A stretch of 64,000 nucleotides of DNA from UBA2211 sp049302755 (GTDB taxonomy: Bacteria > Patescibacteriota > Minisyncoccia > Minisyncoccales > Minisyncoccaceae). The notes under the pieces were generated by a model. It was not told the origin of the DNA and did no database searches. It saw nothing but the letters and a program-made list of their open reading frames with translations. Shown here piece after piece: positions 1-11,073 of this stretch. A program made the position numbers and the translations under genes. The stretch's first letter is position 1; each line of letters begins with the position of its first letter. The stretch covers positions 62,001 to 126,000 of the forward strand of contig JBAQMK010000002.1 in assembly GCA_049302755.1 (NCBI GenBank), in the 5' to 3' direction.

Positions 1-3000
1 GCATCACACCAATATGTATCTCTAGTATTTCCCGATGTTGTACCGGTGCAAACCGGTGTTCTTGAAGCAACGGTTGCCGTCTTACTGGTACTCATTAGCC
101 AATCCCAGGTTGTCATGGTCGGATAATTGAATCTCCAATCTTGGTCAACACCGTGCCTATAAATTCTAACCGCCCCGGTCATCGAGCTTATATCCGCTCC
201 ATCGACCAAAGCATCAACAGTCGTTGAAGGTAAGAATGAGACCGTATTAGTATCAGGATTCAAAGCTATGTCGTCAACAGTTCCCTGTCCGGCATTATTC
301 CAATTCCATCCCTCTCTTCCTTTACCGATTAAAGTCCAACCTCCTCCATCGGTCACCATATCGCAATAGACTCGGAAAGCGGTAGAGATTGAACTTGGTT
401 TTACCCAATAAATACCGTTGGTACGGGCAAGAGTATTGTAAATATATATTTGATTGCAGTCTGTACCCGGATTAGTTGCTGACATGCCCAAACCTCCTCC
501 GATAACATATCGAACAATAACTGTACCGGAACCTCCGTTTCCGCCAGTACCTGTTAATAAATTCCAAGTACCGCCTCCGCCGCCGCCACCAGTACCATTT
601 TCACCTGATTCTCCTATTCCCAATCCACCGTCACCGCCGCCGCCAATTCCACCAGCTGCATCGCCGACGATAGTATTATTGTTTCCGCCTCCGCCACCAC
701 CGGCATAATAAATTGAACCACCGGTAATATTGTTGACTAATCCGGCTCCGCCTGAAGCACCATAAGCAGTAGAAGAATCTGAACCGGCTCCTCCCGCTCC
801 TCCTCCACCACCGCCGCCACCACCGGCAATTAATCCATCTCCTCCGCTATTTCCTTGTAAAGCTGTTCCTGAAGCACCGGCAGTAGGACGCTCTCCGTCT
901 CCTCCTCCTCCCGAGCCACCAACTAAAGCCGCCGAAAGTCCGGCTTGTCCGCCCGCTCCTCGACCGCCACCAATTGCTGTTATACTTCCAAAAATAGAAT
1001 TTTGTCCGCTTGTTCCATCGTCTAAATTAGATGCTGATCCTTTTCCTCCAGGACCAACGATAAGATTAATTGTTTGCCCAGAAGTAACTGAATATCCTTC
1101 GGTGTATATCATTCCGCCTCCTCCGCCGCCTCCACCACCATCTCCACCGCCACCGCCTCCTCCGGCAATCACCAAAACATCAACCGACTCTACATCGTCA
1201 GGAACTACCCAAGTAGCACTGCCTGTTCCAGTATATTTATTAACAATATACTGCCCGTAAGCTGATTGAGTAAGAAGTGGAACCGGAATATAGCGGATAA
1301 CAACAATGCCTGGATTACCATTCCCTGATGCGGCACCGGCATTACCGGCCGTACCTCGATAAGCATTACCTGAATCTCCAGGAGTTGTGCCCGAACCGGC
1401 AGTCAATACTCCGGATGTGACTAAAGTAGAATTAATATATCCTGAACCTCCTCCGCCACCACCCATAGTATTTGATTCACTATATCCTCCACCCGAACCA
1501 CCCCAATAACCTCCTCCTCCGCCACCACCATAACTATTAGTTCTGGTTGTTCCTCCCTGTAAAGCCCCCTGTCCTCCAGTACAATTAGCAGAAGTAGAAC
1601 TGGCATCGGCACCGGCCGCAGATTGAGTTCCCGGATTACCACCGTATGCAGTTTTTCCATCATACGGAGAAAATCCTGTTTGGCCAGTTGTTCCACCTCC
1701 CGCTCCTCCAGCATTTCCTGTCCCGGCACGACTACTGCCTCCTCCACCACCACCTCCGGCAACAATAATTGCATTTGCCTGAGAAATAGATGATGCAAAA
1801 AATCCAGAATAACCACCGGCTCCTCCGCCATAAATATTACCCGAGCCATTACACGAACCGGGGGCTCCGCCACCAGTCGCACCGGTTATACTATTAATTT
1901 GACCGGCTCCGCCAATTGCAACCATATATGTTGAATTACCGGTTGTGCTTACCGTTCCCTTGGCTGCTCCTCCCGCTCCTCCGGCTGCTCCATATCCCCA
2001 TCCTCCGGGAGTACCACCGGCTCCTCCGCCACCCCAAGCAAAAACCTCAACGTCCATATCGTAATCGGGAATAAAAGTTTCGTTTGATGTAAAAGTATGG
2101 ATACAATAACCACCCGACTCCGTTATTACTCCTCCGATTGCCGGACAATTAGGATTTCGTACTGACAAAGAAGAAGATATTATTGCTGTCGGTTCCGGAG
2201 AAACATATTTACGAACAATCATATCGTCAATAATAACATCTCCTCCACGATGACGAGTAAAACCGGCTTTCATTGTCGCTTCGGTTGAAGAAGTTGAGTC
2301 ATATCTGGTTGCCCAAATATTTCCTCCGTCAGTACTCACTTGAGCTGTAACTCCCCCTCCCGTCTTTATTATCTGCCTGAAATCGTATTGAATGTTGGGA
2401 GAGAAAGAGCCGGCACTAACCTTACCTACCCCATCTTCGTAGGCAGTAAAACCAACCGATGAATGAGACTCTGATACATAAACAGCATAAATAAAATCTG
2501 GATAGCTAGTTCCTGTTCCCGAATCTTTTACATTAAACATTGTGGTGTCTCCATAATCTATTCCTCTCACCATCGTTGATTTATACTTGTTTTGGATAAC
2601 AATTCCATCTGATCGATTAAAAGTAGAATTGGTATGCATTTCTGTGGTGCCCCAGCCGACACCATTGCTGGCAGTTATTGTTCCGTTTTGAGTGATATAA
2701 TTACCGACGTCTGTTACCGACCATTTAGTTGTATTAATTATCGGCTCAGAAAAATCATCAAAGAAAATAAATGTATTATCTCCATTGGCAGCCGAGTAAG
2801 CCGAACTGTTGCCGTGATACATATAGAAAGTGGTTCCGGTTGTTGGAATTGAAGGAATTTTAACCCAAACAAAAGCCGAATCAGAAGCTATAAACGATTC
2901 AATCCAATAACTAAATTGAACCGAACTATTAAAACTGGTAAACCTCAAATCGCTAAAATCAGTTTTCATTGTTCCGGAAACATAAGGAACCGTAAGCCTA

Positions 3001-6000
3001 ATAGCATAATTAGTTAAAATCACGCCGGAATCATTTGATACTGTTATCGCTCTTTTGTGGGTCCACCCCTGCAGTGAAGACTGATCAGCAACATAGGCAG
3101 TACATCTGGTTAATAAAATACCGTTACCACCATTACAATTCCAATACCACGGTCCGGAACCTGTTACACTACCCGCTGTTCCTGTCGTACAAAGATTAGT
3201 TGTCGGAGCGGAAGAAACATATGTCCCATTAGCCGTTCCGCAAGAAGCAATAGCTATTACTTCTGCACCGAATACGGCTGTCGGAACAACTGAAGCATAT
3301 TTACGAGCAAGAGCCCAATCTAATCTTAATTGAGAATCGGCCGATTCTGTTGCCCTATAATTCAAATATGCGGTTGTTCCAGTATAGGCTGCATTTCTTG
3401 TGAATACTTGTGCTCCGCCATAAGTATCAATGTTCCAATAAAAAGTTGTAGGAGAATAAACATGACTAAATAAATACCAAGTATTATTTGAAAGCACCGT
3501 ACCAGTTGAACCGTTGTTCCAGTATATAGAGGGCGGATAATCTCCGAAATCAGCGATGCCAGTAGGAAAAGGAACCGTATTAGTTCTGTTTCTATAATAA
3601 GAAGGCCTCTGATATTTAACATCAAAAATAATCGGCGTAGCAAGAGCAGTTTTCTCAGCAATACCCTGTCCATTATTAATGTTAGCGACCCCATCAATAA
3701 TTGACGGTGTACCAGTAATCGTCCATTTAGTCGTATCTATTGTATGACCATCAAAGTCGTCAAAAAAATCAAAAGTAGTGACTCCATTAGAACCGGCAGT
3801 CGCACCACTGTTTCCGTAATACATATAAATATTATTACCACCGGTAGCGAGAGAAGAAACTTCCACCCAAACTTTCGCGGTTGAAGAATCTGTTTTAGAT
3901 TCAATCCAATAATCTAATAAAGTTACACCGTCAGAAGCGACAAACCTCAAATCATCAAAATCAGGCTGCATATCTGAATCATATGCAACTGTCATCGAAA
4001 CCTGGTAGTTGGTCAAAACCCCGCCAGAAGAATTGGTTACGATTATATTTTTCCTATATCTTCCAATCGAATTAGATGTTGAACAAACGGTGGGAGTTGA
4101 TCCTAATGCACCAGTACAAGTCCAAGTCCACTGTCCACTAACACTGGAAACCGCCGAAGCTGTTCCAAAATTACAAAGATTAGTTGTCGGAGCAGAAGTA
4201 AGATACATTGAATTAGAAGAACCACAAACACCCATTGGTGTTTCGATGACTGTTTCAATAATCGCAGTTGGCTCTGTCGCGGAATACTTATGCAAGAAAA
4301 TCCAATCCCAGTAAGCTTCGTATGTTTGGCCCGTGTATCCGTCATCGTATCTTTTACCTAAAACAATTGGTTCGCTTGTAACCGCATTACTGATATTTAA
4401 TATATTATTATAAGAAGCGCCGGTACCATAATTAGTTACAGATATGTCTACCGCCGCAGAACTCTTAACTAAAATTTTTGTCAAAAGATCAGTTGCAGCC
4501 GGCACTGTTGTTCCTAAAGATACCCAAGTACCATTATTGCGATAATGATCTCCCGGATGATGAAGAAATCCAATACTGTCTGCCGTAGAAAGCCAGAATC
4601 CTCCGAACATATAACCATTAGCTGAAAGAGTAATTCTTCGCGATTTAACTTCCAAAACAGTTCCACTGCTAAAAGTTGCAATTGATTTTATTCTTCCTGT
4701 AGTGTTTGTTCCTTTTAATTCTCCACTAACAATACTAAATCCAGTTGCATCAGTTATTGTCCATTTGGTTGTGTTTATAAAACTACTAGAAAAATCATCG
4801 AAAAAATCAAAAGTGGCCGTTCCGTTAGAACCTGATAATGCCCAAGTATCTCCGTAATACATATAGATAACGTTGGCACCGATCGCGAGGGAAGGAACTT
4901 CTACCCAAACTTTCGCGGTTGAAGAATCTGTTTTAGATTCAATCCAATAATCCAATACGGTTATACCATCAGAAGAAGTAAATCTCATATCATCGAAATC
5001 AGCCTGCATATTGGCAACGTAAGGAATATTGATTACTGTTTGATAATTAGTTAATACGCCGGCGGAAGAATTGTTTATCGTTATTGCTTTTCTAAATCCC
5101 CAAAACTCACTAGTATAAACTGTTTCTGTTTGCGCTCCCCAAAAAGAAGCTGTTGGTTCTGTTGCCACTACCTTATGCACAAAAACCCAATCAAGTTGAA
5201 TTTGAGAATTAGCATAAGTACCAACCTGAAGATTGATCGGCAAATTAGCAGTTGCTATGTTTGTTGAACTAGCAGTCGGAGTTCCATCATTTATAGAATA
5301 ATTATTTAAAGCACTACTTATACGATCAAAATCAATAATTTCCCATGTTCCAGCCACATGCCCAGATATTGCTGTATAAGTTGTTGCGCTTGATAAAACA
5401 TTTTCCCATTGCCCGTTTGCGGTCGAGTTATCAGAACAAAAATTAGCCATCGCTTTATTAGTGTCAGTCCTCCATCCAAATGTTTCTTTAAAAGATACCG
5501 TATTAAAATGAGCAGTTTTTATTTTTGTGCGAATACCATAGCCGATTCCCCACGATCCTTGTGATGATGTTGCCAAATTTGCACTAGCTCTAGTCCAAGT
5601 AGCAATACTACCCGTTACTGATGTCGGACTACTCCCCGTCCATTTTGAAGTATCGAGAGCTGATCCTGGAAAATCATCAAAAAAATCAAAAGTATTATCT
5701 CCATTAGACGAAGAAGTCGCAGAAGAATTTCCATAATACATGACCATATAGGAAGTACCAGTTGCTATATATGGAACCTTAACCCAGACAACAGCTGAAG
5801 TAGAAGCTGTGTATGATTCAATCCAATAAGAAAAATTTGTAAAACCGTCCAGCTGGGTAAATCTTAAATCGTCAAAGTCGGCTTGCATTCCGGAAGCATA
5901 AGAAACTGTTACCTTAAGCTGATAATCGGTTAAGGCAACACCGGAAGTATTTGATACCGACATTACTTTTCGATAGGTCCATCCAGTCATCCAATGTCTC

Positions 6001-6140
6001 AGCCATCCCTCCCCTGCGGCTGAGACGGTTGTCATTTCAGATTTATACCAAAACAAAAATACCCCAGCAATTAAAAACAAAAGGATTAAAAAAACCGTGA
6101 TAAACTTTTTGCTTTTAATTTTTGTGGACATACTATCCAT
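1..6140 (-). CDS. Giant DUF2341 / glycine-rich surface protein, C-terminus cut by window edge
   Basis: The frame opens at an ATG at 6140 (a second in-frame ATG lies at 6131) and is in the same frame at the left edge, giving at least about 2045 codons with no stop. A short basic start (KIKSKK) is followed by one membrane segment (about residues 11-30), so the protein is probably membrane-anchored with its bulk outside. Four DUF2341 modules follow near residues 55-140, 347-430, 693-777 and 1025-1110, recognised by YRK..I at the start and YWIES plus MYYGN later; each leads into a DFFDDF segment of likely lectin/glucanase fold. Residues about 1350-1890 are glycine-rich with repeated VLVIAGGGGGG-type blocks. 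The visible end resembles a fibrinogen-like domain (YCDMVTDGGGWTLIGKG). It is a paralogue of the next gene. Function is unknown; adhesion is an inference. Confidence 0.85.
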   Translation of the reverse strand, partial: MDSMSTKIKSKKFITVFLILLFLIAGVFLFWYKSEMTTVSAAGEGWLRHWMTGWTYRKVMSVSNTSGVALTDYQLKVTVSYASGMQADFDDLRFTQLDGFTNFSYWIESYTASTSAVVWVKVPYIATGTSYMVMYYGNSSATSSSNGDNTFDFFDDFPGSALDTSKWTGSSPTSVTGSIATWTRASANLATSSQGSWGIGYGIRTKIKTAHFNTVSFKETFGWRTDTNKAMANFCSDNSTANGQWENVLSSATTYTAISGHVAGTWEIIDFDRISSALNNYSINDGTPTASSTNIATANLPINLQVGTYANSQIQLDWVFVHKVVATEPTASFWGAQTETVYTSEFWGFRKAITINNSSAGVLTNYQTVINIPYVANMQADFDDMRFTSSDGITVLDYWIESKTDSSTAKVWVEVPSLAIGANVIYMYYGDTWALSGSNGTATFDFFDDFSSSFINTTKWTITDATGFSIVSGELKGTNTTGRIKSIATFSSGTVLEVKSRRITLSANGYMFGGFWLSTADSIGFLHHPGDHYRNNGTWVSLGTTVPAATDLLTKILVKSSAAVDISVTNYGTGASYNNILNISNAVTSEPIVLGKRYDDGYTGQTYEAYWDWIFLHKYSATEPTAIIETVIETPMGVCGSSNSMYLTSAPTTNLCNFGTASAVSSVSGQWTWTCTGALGSTPTVCSTSNSIGRYRKNIIVTNSSGGVLTNYQVSMTVAYDSDMQPDFDDLRFVASDGVTLLDYWIESKTDSSTAKVWVEVSSLATGGNNIYMYYGNSGATAGSNGVTTFDFFDDFDGHTIDTTKWTITGTPSIIDGVANINNGQGIAEKTALATPIIFDVKYQRPSYYRNRTNTVPFPTGIADFGDYPPSIYWNNGSTGTVLSNNTWYLFSHVYSPTTFYWNIDTYGGAQVFTRNAAYTGTTAYLNYRATESADSQLRLDWALARKYASVVPTAVFGAEVIAIASCGTANGTYVSSAPTTNLCTTGTAGSVTGSGPWYWNCNGGNGILLTRCTAYVADQSSLQGWTHKRAITVSNDSGVILTNYAIRLTVPYVSGTMKTDFSDLRFTSFNSSVQFSYWIESFIASDSAFVWVKIPSIPTTGTTFYMYHGNSSAYSAANGDNTFIFFDDFSEPIINTTKWSVTDVGNYITQNGTITASNGVGWGTTEMHTNSTFNRSDGIVIQNKYKSTMVRGIDYGDTTMFNVKDSGTGTSYPDFIYAVYVSESHSSVGFTAYEDGVGKVSAGSFSPNIQYDFRQIIKTGGGVTAQVSTDGGNIWATRYDSTSSTEATMKAGFTRHRGGDVIIDDMIVRKYVSPEPTAIISSSLSVRNPNCPAIGGVITESGGYCIHTFTSNETFIPDYDMDVEVFAWGGGGAGGTPGGWGYGAAGGAGGAAKGTVSTTGNSTYMVAIGGAGQINSITGATGGGAPGSCNGSGNIYGGGAGGYSGFFASSISQANAIIVAGGGGGGGSSRAGTGNAGGAGGGTTGQTGFSPYDGKTAYGGNPGTQSAAGADASSTSANCTGGQGALQGGTTRTNSYGGGGGGGYWGGSGGGYSESNTMGGGGGGSGYINSTLVTSGVLTAGSGTTPGDSGNAYRGTAGNAGAASGNGNPGIVVIRYIPVPLLTQSAYGQYIVNKYTGTGSATWVVPDDVESVDVLVIAGGGGGGGDGGGGGGGGGMIYTEGYSVTSGQTINLIVGPGGKGSASNLDDGTSGQNSIFGSITAIGGGRGAGGQAGLSAALVGGSGGGGDGERPTAGASGTALQGNSGGDGLIAGGGGGGGGGAGGAGSDSSTAYGASGGAGLVNNITGGSIYYAGGGGGGNNNTIVGDAAGGIGGGGDGGLGIGESGENGTGGGGGGGTWNLLTGTGGNGGSGTVIVRYVIGGGLGMSATNPGTDCNQIYIYNTLARTNGIYWVKPSSISTAFRVYCDMVTDGGGWTLIGKGREGWNWNNAGQGTVDDIALNPDTNTVSFLPSTTVDALVDGADISSMTGAVRIYRHGVDQDWRFNYPTMTTWDWLMSTSKTATVASRTPVCTGTTSGNTRDTYWCD

Positions 6141-6182
6141 TTTAATATTCTTTTAAAATTTTTCTTGAACTAATTATGTCTA

Positions 6183-9100
6183 TTAAAAAGGCGATATTTC
6201 TTTCCAGTTTGGCATAAACGAAGAAGTAGGATTGGGATTTTTAATCCAAACCTGAGTTCTTAAAATAACGTGCGCCTCACTTGTATAACACCAGCCGTCC
6301 GTTCCGTAGTCTGTACAAAGACAAGCACCCCCGGTTGACCAGCCCATTACAGAATTATGGCTAGCCCAAGCCCAGGTAAATATTCTATTACAGCCATTAA
6401 CTCCATCGCACCACATAGTATCATTAGTGTTTCCCGATGTTGTACCGGTACAAGCCGGAGTTCTTGAAGCAACGGTTGCTGTTTTACTAGTACTCATTCC
6501 CCAGTCCCAAGTTGTCATCGTCGGATAATTGAATCTCCAGTCTTGATTTACCCCAAATCTATATATTCTGACTCCCCCAGACAACGTATTAATATTTCTT
6601 TTAATTATCGCATCGACTGTCGTTGCGGGAAGATAAGAAACTGTATTACTGTCAGGACTTAAAGCTAAATCATCGGTAGTTCCCTGCCCAGCATTATTCC
6701 AAGTCCATCCTTCTCTTCCTTTACCGATTAAAGTCCAGCCTCCGCCGTCAGTTACCATATCACAATAAACCTGAAAAGGAGTAAAGGTTGAATTTGGTTT
6801 TATCCAATAAACACCGCTGACATGCGCTTTAGTATTATAAATATATATTTGATTACAATCGGTGCCCGGATTACCACTAGACATACCCAATCCTCCAGTT
6901 AATAAATAATAACGAACAACCACAACACCGGAACCTCCGTTTCCACCGGTAGATGTAAAACCATCCCAACCGGATCCACCACCACCGCCACCAGAATTAG
7001 CAACGCCCGAAAAACCATATCCAGTATTTCCCGCTCCGCCACCACCAATTCCTCCGGCACCGCCACCGGCATAAAGATTCTCATTTCCGCCGCCGCCACC
7101 ACCACCGTAATAAATCGAAACACCGGTAATACTATTAGCTAAACCAGTACCACCAGCACCGGCTGCACCAGCTCCGGTTGAATTTGCTCCAACTGCTCCC
7201 GCTCCGCCGCCGCCACCGGCTCCACCACTAAGTCCAGTTCCACCAGCATTTCCTTGTCCCGTAGTTCCAGCAGCACCAGCGATAGCACGCTCTCCGTCGC
7301 CACCGCCACCAGAGCCTCCAGTTAAAGGCAAAGAAACTCCAGCTTGACCACTGGCTCCCCTTCCTCCTCCAATCGCAGTAATAGTTCCAAAAACAGAATT
7401 TTGTCCACTTGTTCCGTCATCAGCATTAACCGTGGAACCAGTACCACCAGCACCAACCGTTGCAGAAACTCCACTGGCACTGACAGTATAAGCAGAATTA
7501 TAAACTACTCCGCCTCCGCCACCACCGCCACCATTGTCTCCTCCTCCTCCGCCACCACCGGCAACAACTAAAACGCTTGCGACCATATCACTGACCGGAT
7601 CAAAAGTTCCATTGGAAATAAAAGTATGAACACAATAACTACCATTTCGAGATATTATTCCACCGGTTGCCATTGAAGCACATTCAGTATCGTATGTTAT
7701 CGTAAAAGAATTAACTGACAAAAGAGCACTTTGAATACCGAGACTATCGGTTACCATAATTTTACAATTACTGTGTGTTCCAGCGGCTAAAGGATTAAAA
7801 GTAATTGTATTGTTTCCGGCTGCAACTGAAGTAGTATAACTGGAGCAATCTCCAGAATAAGTAACCGTACCAGCTTTGGTTGAATTAAAAGTATAACTAA
7901 CCGGATTGGTTGTTGAGCTCGGAACAGGAGTAACTTGAGTTAAAATCGGACCATCAAATTCTTCTGAACCGAAAGAAGAAGTCGGCTGGGTATAATCGGG
8001 AGCATAAGTCAAAGCATATTTATTAGATAAATAACGTTCGACAGTCGAACGCAGTCCACTAGAGAGAGTAGAATTAAAAACTAAAACTTCGGCAATATCC
8101 GCATCAGAAAATTCAGTTGCTGCGCCTGCACCAACCAAAGATAATCCGTTAGGGCCGGTAATGCCGCCCTGGTTACTAATAATACTACTTCCATTTTCAT
8201 AAAAAGTAGAATTTATTCCAGTTCCGCCAATCGTCGCACTATAAATATACCAATTAGCATCGGCAGCCGCACCAGCAGTATTAACCCAACCCATAAAGTA
8301 AGCTCTGGTTTTTAATCCACCGTGATATCCTAAAAGCCAATTATTGGCTAATCCAGAAAGAATTCTTCCTTTCGTGGCACCAGACATTCTACTGACATAA
8401 ATCACAGTGGTTGGAGCAGCAAAATTAGTAGCAACGGTCATTGTTTGAGAGTTCGCCGCTGTAAATCTTAATATCGGTTTTCCATTTAATATATTTGTTT
8501 TATAAATCGGCTGTTTAGATGCTGTCGCTTGCGTGACACTATTGCCGTTTCCACTACTATCAGTTAATGTTGCCACCGCTACTCCATCAGAAACTCCGGT
8601 AAGACTGTCTACTTTTAACCAATCAACCAAACCGGTTGTCGAAAAAGTATTCGTATTGTCAAAACTGCTCGTTGAACTGGCTAATGAATTTCCATAGTAC
8701 ATAAATATCTGATTGCCGGCAATCGGGATACTATCAACTTTAACCCAAACTACAGCTGAAACAGAGTCTGTTTTAGATTCAATCCAATATGGAAGAATGG
8801 TGATCCCATCCAATCGCGTAAATCTTAAATCACTGAAATCAGATTTCATTTTTCCACTTACATAGCTAACGGTTAATTTAATCTGATGATTCGAAAAAAC
8901 TATTCCACTATTATTACTTATCGTTATCGGTTTCCTATAATTCCATCCATTAAGATGTTGGGTTAGATATTTAATAACTACGATACCGGATCCACCGTTT
9001 CCACCTCTATTGTTATAATTATAGTGTGCTCCTCCTCCGCCACCACCACCAGTAAATGCTCCACCGTTTCCACCAGGACTATTAACACTTGCTCCTCCAG

Positions 9101-11009
9101 TTCCACCAGTATTTATTCCAGCTCCACCAACACGACTACAATTTGCTCCACCACCACCTCCTCCGTTACCTCCAGCTCCAGAACAGATCGAATGTCCGGC
9201 TCCTCCTCCTCCACCACCCCAATAATAGGCTGTTCCTAAAATAGAACAGGAATAGCCGATTCCCCCATCTGCTTGAGCAGTTGAATCTGCTCCGGCTGCT
9301 CCCGCTCCTCCTCCGCCACCAGAATAATATGCTGCAGTAGAGTTTCCTCCTCTGTTTCCTTGTCCCGCAGTTCCGGCTCCACCCAAAAAAGTACCGGCAT
9401 TATCATTGTATCCACTGGCACCCCCACCAGAACCTCCGGCTCCGCCAGCGATACCCGGAGTATAACCGCGATAAGAACTTCCACCAAATCCTCCACCAAT
9501 TGCAGTTAATGTACCAAAGACTGAATTCCCTCCACTAGTAGCAGGAATTGTAAATTGATGACCTCCATTTTGACCGTTTGTCCAGGCCGCTGGAGCACCA
9601 ATACCTCCCGCTCCGACAGTTAATGTTTTTGCTCCTGGAGTTAATGCATACGATGTATTATGAATAACGCCACCTCCTCCGCCACCTCCTCCCATATCCA
9701 TACCGGCCCCACCTCCGCCAGCAACAACTAAAACCTCCGCAGCGGTAACTCCGGTCGGAACAGTCCAAGTAGTTGAACCGACTCCAACAAATTTTTCAAT
9801 CGTATATAAACCGCTTCTGGTAGAACCACCACTAACCGTTGGATTCGCCATACAAAAAGCTGATGCCCAAGATCCAGTACAAGTCCATGTCCAGGGGCCG
9901 CTGCCTACCACAGCCGAAGCTGTTCCCGTAGTACAGAGATTAACGGCTGGAACAGAATCAAAAGCAGAACCGTTGCTTGAACCACAAACAGCACCAACCG
10001 CAACCTCTTCGGTTCCCAATGAGAAAGTTGGTTCTACTGCAGAATATTTATGAACAAAAATCCAATCCCAGTAAGCTTCGTATGTTTGGCCCGTGTATCC
10101 GTCATCGTATCTTTTACCTAAAACAATTGGTTCTGCTGTAACCGCATTACTGATATTTAATATATTATGATAAGAAGCACCGGTGCCATAATTAGTTATA
10201 GATATGTCTACCGCCGAAGAACTCTTAACTGAAATTTTTGCCAAAAGATCAGTTGCAGCCGGCGATGTTGTTCCCAGAGATACCCAAGTACCGTTATTGC
10301 GATAATGATCTCCCGGATGATGAACAAAACCAACACTGTCTGCTGTAGAAAGCCAAAACCCGCCAATCATATAACCATTGCCTGAAAGAGTAATCCTTCG
10401 TGATTTAGTCCTTAAAACAACTCCGCTACTGAAAGTTGCAATTGATTTTATTCTTCCCGTAGTATTTGTTCCTTTTAATTCTCCACTAACAATACTAAAT
10501 CCCGTTCCATCGGTTATTGTCCATTTTGCTGTATCAATACTTGCTGCCGAGAAATCATCAAAGAAATCAAAAGTATTTGTTCCGTTACCTGTGGTGAGTG
10601 TCCAAGGATTTCCATAATACATATATATTGTAGTATCGCCAACAGGAAGAGAAGGAATTTTTACCCAAACAATAGCCGAAGTCGAAGCGCTATATGATTC
10701 AATCCAATAAGAAAGTTGTGTTGAACCATCTAAAGAGGTAAATTTTAAATCGCCAAAATCTGCTCTCATACTAGCAACATATGGAACAGTTAATTTAACT
10801 TGATAATTAGTTAAAGAGGAAGAATTGCTATTTGTAATAGTTATCGGTTTCCTATAATTTTCTTGAATTACCCAACCCTCCCCTGCCGCTAAAACAGGAG
10901 TAGGAGTTTTGTCTAATTTATATAAAAACAAAAATGCCCCGATAATTAAAAACAAAAGGATTAAAGAAGTCGTGATAAACTTTTTGCTTTTAATTTTTGG
11001 GGACATCAT
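6183..11009 (-). CDS. DUF2341 / glycine-rich / fibrinogen-like surface protein, 1608 aa
   Basis: This is a complete paralogue of the neighbouring giant gene, with a near-identical N-terminus (KIKSKKFIT plus membrane helix, residues about 12-30). Domains in order: DUF2341 (about 48-135), a DFFDDF lectin-like segment, a glycine-rich block (about 400-680), a second DUF2341 (about 690-780), a LamG-like segment (about 800-990), an Ig-like stretch (about 1000-1090), a second glycine-rich block (about 1100-1370) and a C-terminal fibrinogen-like domain (about 1390-1608) with YCDMVTDGGGWTLIGKG. It has its own promoter at 11039-11067 and ends 42 bp before the next paralogue starts, so the two may be co-transcribed. 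Parts of the two genes are almost identical at the DNA level while other parts have diverged. Likely an exported cell-surface protein; its binding partner cannot be read from sequence. Confidence 0.9.
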   Translation of the reverse strand: MMSPKIKSKKFITTSLILLFLIIGAFLFLYKLDKTPTPVLAAGEGWVIQENYRKPITITNSNSSSLTNYQVKLTVPYVASMRADFGDLKFTSLDGSTQLSYWIESYSASTSAIVWVKIPSLPVGDTTIYMYYGNPWTLTTGNGTNTFDFFDDFSAASIDTAKWTITDGTGFSIVSGELKGTNTTGRIKSIATFSSGVVLRTKSRRITLSGNGYMIGGFWLSTADSVGFVHHPGDHYRNNGTWVSLGTTSPAATDLLAKISVKSSSAVDISITNYGTGASYHNILNISNAVTAEPIVLGKRYDDGYTGQTYEAYWDWIFVHKYSAVEPTFSLGTEEVAVGAVCGSSNGSAFDSVPAVNLCTTGTASAVVGSGPWTWTCTGSWASAFCMANPTVSGGSTRSGLYTIEKFVGVGSTTWTVPTGVTAAEVLVVAGGGGAGMDMGGGGGGGGVIHNTSYALTPGAKTLTVGAGGIGAPAAWTNGQNGGHQFTIPATSGGNSVFGTLTAIGGGFGGSSYRGYTPGIAGGAGGSGGGASGYNDNAGTFLGGAGTAGQGNRGGNSTAAYYSGGGGGAGAAGADSTAQADGGIGYSCSILGTAYYWGGGGGGAGHSICSGAGGNGGGGGGANCSRVGGAGINTGGTGGASVNSPGGNGGAFTGGGGGGGAHYNYNNRGGNGGSGIVVIKYLTQHLNGWNYRKPITISNNSGIVFSNHQIKLTVSYVSGKMKSDFSDLRFTRLDGITILPYWIESKTDSVSAVVWVKVDSIPIAGNQIFMYYGNSLASSTSSFDNTNTFSTTGLVDWLKVDSLTGVSDGVAVATLTDSSGNGNSVTQATASKQPIYKTNILNGKPILRFTAANSQTMTVATNFAAPTTVIYVSRMSGATKGRILSGLANNWLLGYHGGLKTRAYFMGWVNTAGAAADANWYIYSATIGGTGINSTFYENGSSIISNQGGITGPNGLSLVGAGAATEFSDADIAEVLVFNSTLSSGLRSTVERYLSNKYALTYAPDYTQPTSSFGSEEFDGPILTQVTPVPSSTTNPVSYTFNSTKAGTVTYSGDCSSYTTSVAAGNNTITFNPLAAGTHSNCKIMVTDSLGIQSALLSVNSFTITYDTECASMATGGIISRNGSYCVHTFISNGTFDPVSDMVASVLVVAGGGGGGGDNGGGGGGGGVVYNSAYTVSASGVSATVGAGGTGSTVNADDGTSGQNSVFGTITAIGGGRGASGQAGVSLPLTGGSGGGGDGERAIAGAAGTTGQGNAGGTGLSGGAGGGGGAGAVGANSTGAGAAGAGGTGLANSITGVSIYYGGGGGGGNENLYAGGGAGGIGGGGAGNTGYGFSGVANSGGGGGGSGWDGFTSTGGNGGSGVVVVRYYLLTGGLGMSSGNPGTDCNQIYIYNTKAHVSGVYWIKPNSTFTPFQVYCDMVTDGGGWTLIGKGREGWTWNNAGQGTTDDLALSPDSNTVSYLPATTVDAIIKRNINTLSGGVRIYRFGVNQDWRFNYPTMTTWDWGMSTSKTATVASRTPACTGTTSGNTNDTMWCDGVNGCNRIFTWAWASHNSVMGWSTGGACLCTDYGTDGWCYTSEAHVILRTQVWIKNPNPTSSFMPNWKEISPF

Positions 11010-11038
11010 TGTCTGTTTTAATGTTGTTATATGCTCTA

Positions 11039-11067
11039 ATTATCTCAACATTGAAACAAATTGTCAA
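11039..11067 (-). promoter_or_regulatory. Promoter of the 1608-aa surface protein
   Basis: On the minus strand TTGACA (11062-11067) is followed after 17 bp by GATAAT (11039-11044). The expected start near 11032 leaves a leader of about 22 nt before the ATG at 11009, with no clear Shine-Dalgarno sequence. Confidence 0.6.
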
Positions 11068-11073
11068 TCAATT

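Noticed and set aside
454..708. Pro-rich 84-aa frame on the plus strand inside the giant gene
   Set aside because: It is the antisense of the glycine-rich region of the minus-strand protein; Gly codons read backwards give Pro.
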